Source: Gemmatimonadales bacterium
GTDB lineage: Bacteria; Gemmatimonadota; Glassbacteria; GWA2-58-10
Direction of reading: 5' to 3'
Assembly: GCA_024278175.1 (NCBI GenBank)
Contig: JAJRTS010000070.1
Span: 62,001-126,000 of the forward strand
DNA length: 64,000 nucleotides
The translations under genes were made by a program, and so were the position numbers. How positions within the stretch are numbered: position 1 is the first letter of the stretch; each line of letters starts with the position of its first letter. Under the pieces are notes generated by a model. It ran no database searches and was not told where the DNA came from. It saw nothing but the letters and a program-made list of their open reading frames with translations. Positions 62,778-64,000 of the stretch are shown one piece after another.

Positions 62778-63050
62778 ATGCCCAGGATGTCCCCAGCACT
62801 GGAAAAGCTCGAACAACGGATCAAGGACCTGGTTGGCCGTTTTGACCGCTTGCGCGAGGAAAATGAATCGTTCCGCCGGGCGGCGGAGGCGGACCGTGGC
62901 AATCAACTCACCAGCCAGCAGGCGCTTGAGCAGATCGAGTCGCTTAAACGTGAAAACGGCAAGCTCAGTCAAAAGCTGGCCGATGTGGACAAGCGCCTGG
63001 AAGCCGTGCTGACTGAGCTGGAGCAGCCGGGCACTCAGCAGCATTCTTGA
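62778..63050 (+). CDS. Small ZapB-like coiled-coil protein
   Basis: Product of about 90 residues that is almost entirely charged heptad-like helix (ALEKLEQRIKDLVGRF, SLKRENGKLSQKLADVDKRLEAVL). Small coiled-coil genes of this type occur between pheT and zapA in other bacteria and are often annotated ZapB-like; ZapB supports Z-ring placement through ZapA. Sequence identity to ZapB cannot be claimed. Starts at 62772 (GTG), 62778 and 62787 (both ATG) are all possible. Confidence 0.7.
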   Translation: MPRMSPALEKLEQRIKDLVGRFDRLREENESFRRAAEADRGNQLTSQQALEQIESLKRENGKLSQKLADVDKRLEAVLTELEQPGTQQHS

Positions 63051-63080
63051 GGGATTGTACACTGATGCAGAAGTGGTTTG

Positions 63081-63109
63081 TTGACTTCCTGTTTTGTTTG
63101 GTTTAGATT
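63081..63109 (+). promoter_or_regulatory. Sigma70-type promoter of zapA
   Basis: TTGACT at 63081-63086, a 17-base spacer and TAGATT at 63104-63109, in an AT-rich spacer upstream of zapA. It gives a leader of about 85 bases. Confidence 0.5.
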
Positions 63110-63202
63110 TGGGTAGCGGTACGGATATTTTTAATAATCAGTACTTTATAAGTAACACTTTTTGTTTCATGTTAATCGCGCAAGGTTGCGAACTAGACCG
63201 CT

Positions 63203-63496
63203 ATGGCAGATGATAGAACCACTTCGATGAAAGTGACGATATTCGGGGAGATATATAATATCAAGAGCCAGGCCGACCCGAAGTATACGGCCAGCGTGGC
63301 TGAGCATGTTGACCGGACCATGATGCTGATCAAGGGCCAGGCCGGAATGCAGGACCCCCTGAAGATCGCGATCCTAGCGTCTATGTCGATAACCGACGAT
63401 CTGTTCCAGACACGGGAAAAGGTAGAGCAGCAGAGCCAGGAAATAGAAAACAGATGCAACTCTTTACTCAACCTGGTAGAAGCCTATCTGGATTAA
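63203..63496 (+). CDS. zapA: Cell division protein ZapA
   Basis: Z-ring associated protein of 97 residues that bundles FtsZ filaments. The N-terminal globular part has MKVTIFGEIYNIKSQADPKY, typical of ZapA, followed by AEHVDRTMMLI and a C-terminal coiled coil (EKVEQQSQEIENRCNSLLNLVEAYLD). The ATG at 63203 lacks a strong ribosome binding site. 6S RNA follows directly, a conserved neighbour in many proteobacteria. Confidence 0.93.
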   Translation: MADDRTTSMKVTIFGEIYNIKSQADPKYTASVAEHVDRTMMLIKGQAGMQDPLKIAILASMSITDDLFQTREKVEQQSQEIENRCNSLLNLVEAYLD

Positions 63497-63561
63497 CAGA
63501 CAGAACGGGAGCCGGTAGCAAAGCTGAAAAATGGCGACCGGGATTCAGATTGGGAATATAT

Positions 63562-63726
63562 CCCCGTCTGTGCGTGATTAACACTTGATCCTACAATAGA
63601 CCAATGGGAGCTGACTCCATCGGCTGACCTTATGCCTCCTTCGCGAGGACTTGGGAATCCGGCGGGAGGCATCCCACCCTGTTAATCAGGGGTCTAGTGT
63701 TAACGCGTACGACGGGGTTTCTTTTT
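63562..63726 (+). ncRNA. ssrS: 6S RNA
   Basis: About 165 nt folding into one long hairpin with a central bulge, the 6S form that mimics an open promoter and binds sigma70 RNA polymerase. The closing stem is CCCCGTC (63562) / GACGGGG (63711-63717). Further pairs are GTTAACACT-like arms (GATTAACACT with AGTGTTAAC) and TAGACC / GGTCTA. The 3' end runs into TTTCTTTTTTC, a terminator tail. Position between zapA and rny supports the call. The exact 5' end is approximate. Confidence 0.8.
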
Positions 63727-63882
63727 TCTACGGTAATGGTCGGTCAGGCCCGTGGCCGTATCGAATATTTAATAAGCATTCAAAAGCCGCGGCATACGCC
63801 GAGGCAATCTAGATAAATTGCCCTCGCGCCTGTTCGGGCGGCGGCGCTTACGCCCTACAAAAATCAGCTTGCTGGAGTTTAA
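63727..63882. other. Spacer between 6S RNA and rny
   Basis: A 156-base spacer. The right part (GCGCCTGTTCGGGCGGCGGCG and CGCCCTACAA) resembles half of the REP-like palindromes elsewhere in the window. GGAG at 63874-63877 serves the next gene. Confidence 0.35.
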
Positions 63883-64000
63883 ATGTTCTCAAACTTGTCA
63901 TTTTTTCTACCATTGGTCGGAATGCTCGTTCTGCTGGTTGCTGTTTTTTTGCTGGGAATATGGATCAGCAAGCGCCTTGCGCACAGCAAGCAGCAGGATG
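63883..64000 (+). CDS. rny: Ribonuclease Y, N-terminal fragment (3' end outside window)
   Basis: The ATG at 63883 opens a frame of 39 codons that runs off the window. It begins with a hydrophobic membrane helix (FFLPLVGMLVLLVAVFLLGIW) followed by a basic stretch ISKRLAHSKQQD, the usual start of RNase Y before its coiled coil. The location after zapA and 6S RNA is where rny is often found. The visible part is short, so another membrane-anchored coiled-coil protein cannot be excluded. Confidence 0.6.
   Translation, partial: MFSNLSFFLPLVGMLVLLVAVFLLGIWISKRLAHSKQQD

Noticed and set aside
1-64000. Complete reassignment of TAG to an amino acid
   Set aside because: TAG ends nine genes. In sdhA it sits at the normal protein end with an SD overlapping it. 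In sdhB and the RND gene, reading on would run through GC-rich terminators. TAG therefore still works as a stop, and only partial suppression or errors remain possible.
1-64000. tRNA genes, CRISPR arrays, prophage or IS transposase
   Set aside because: No TTCGA-type T-arm in a cloverleaf context, no regularly spaced repeats, and no integrase, capsid or transposase frames were found. The repeats present are short and non-coding.

Overview
The window is a GC-rich, gene-dense bacterial chromosome segment packed with housekeeping operons. The cell is Gram-negative-like: it has a TolC-type outer-membrane efflux protein, an RND pump with a lipoprotein adaptor, periplasmic M23 and PASTA proteins, FtsQ/FtsL and a dcw cluster. 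The layout (PgpH-YbeY-CNNM-MgtE-RecO; infC-rpmI-rplT-pheS-pheT-zapA-6S RNA-rny) and DUF4416 suggest an uncultured FCB-group or deltaproteobacteria-like lineage. This placement is inference. I see no prophage, transposase, CRISPR array, rRNA or tRNA.

Layout. 1-10.4 kb (+): 3' end of aspS, phoH, a 7TM-HD phosphodiesterase (pgpH), ybeY, two tandem CNNM/CorC-type proteins, mgtE, recO and an SH3-like membrane protein. 10.5-28.4 kb (-): an M23 peptidase, DUF4416, a dcw division/cell-wall cluster (mraZ to ftsZ) with an MraZ operator, and an ECF sigma/anti-sigma pair upstream. The dcw cluster lacks murE, mraY, murG and ddl; a membrane protein of unknown function sits in the murE slot and a repeat in the ddl slot. 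28.7-41 kb: a PIG-L/BshB-type deacetylase, a Cys-rich protein, an HD-GYP protein (-), then (+) rsmB, an orphan PASTA protein, ffh, rpsP-rimM-trmD-rplS, rnhB and an exported glutamate-racemase-like protein. 41-53 kb (-): a tetR-tolC-adaptor-RND efflux operon, ROK kinase plus HAD phosphatase, pheA and two proteins of unknown function. 53.3-56.8 kb (-): sdhACDB. 57.2-64 kb (+): infC with an attenuator-like leader, rpmI, rplT, pheS, pheT, a ZapB-like coiled-coil protein, zapA, 6S RNA and the 5' end of rny.

Most notable signals. (1) Three otherwise intact conserved genes, including essential pheT, are each interrupted by exactly one in-frame stop, and all three stops are TAG; the second CNNM gene and the deacetylase are the others. 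TAG also ends nine genes normally, so it is not simply reassigned. (2) Two families of short intergenic repeats with terminal inverted repeats occur in two copies each, one copy splitting pheS from pheT; REP-like palindromes are also present. (3) The 226-residue protein in the murE slot is separated from murF only by an in-frame TAG. (4) A secreted glutamate-racemase homologue retains both catalytic cysteines. (5) There are likely RNA control regions ahead of infC and between rplT and pheS.
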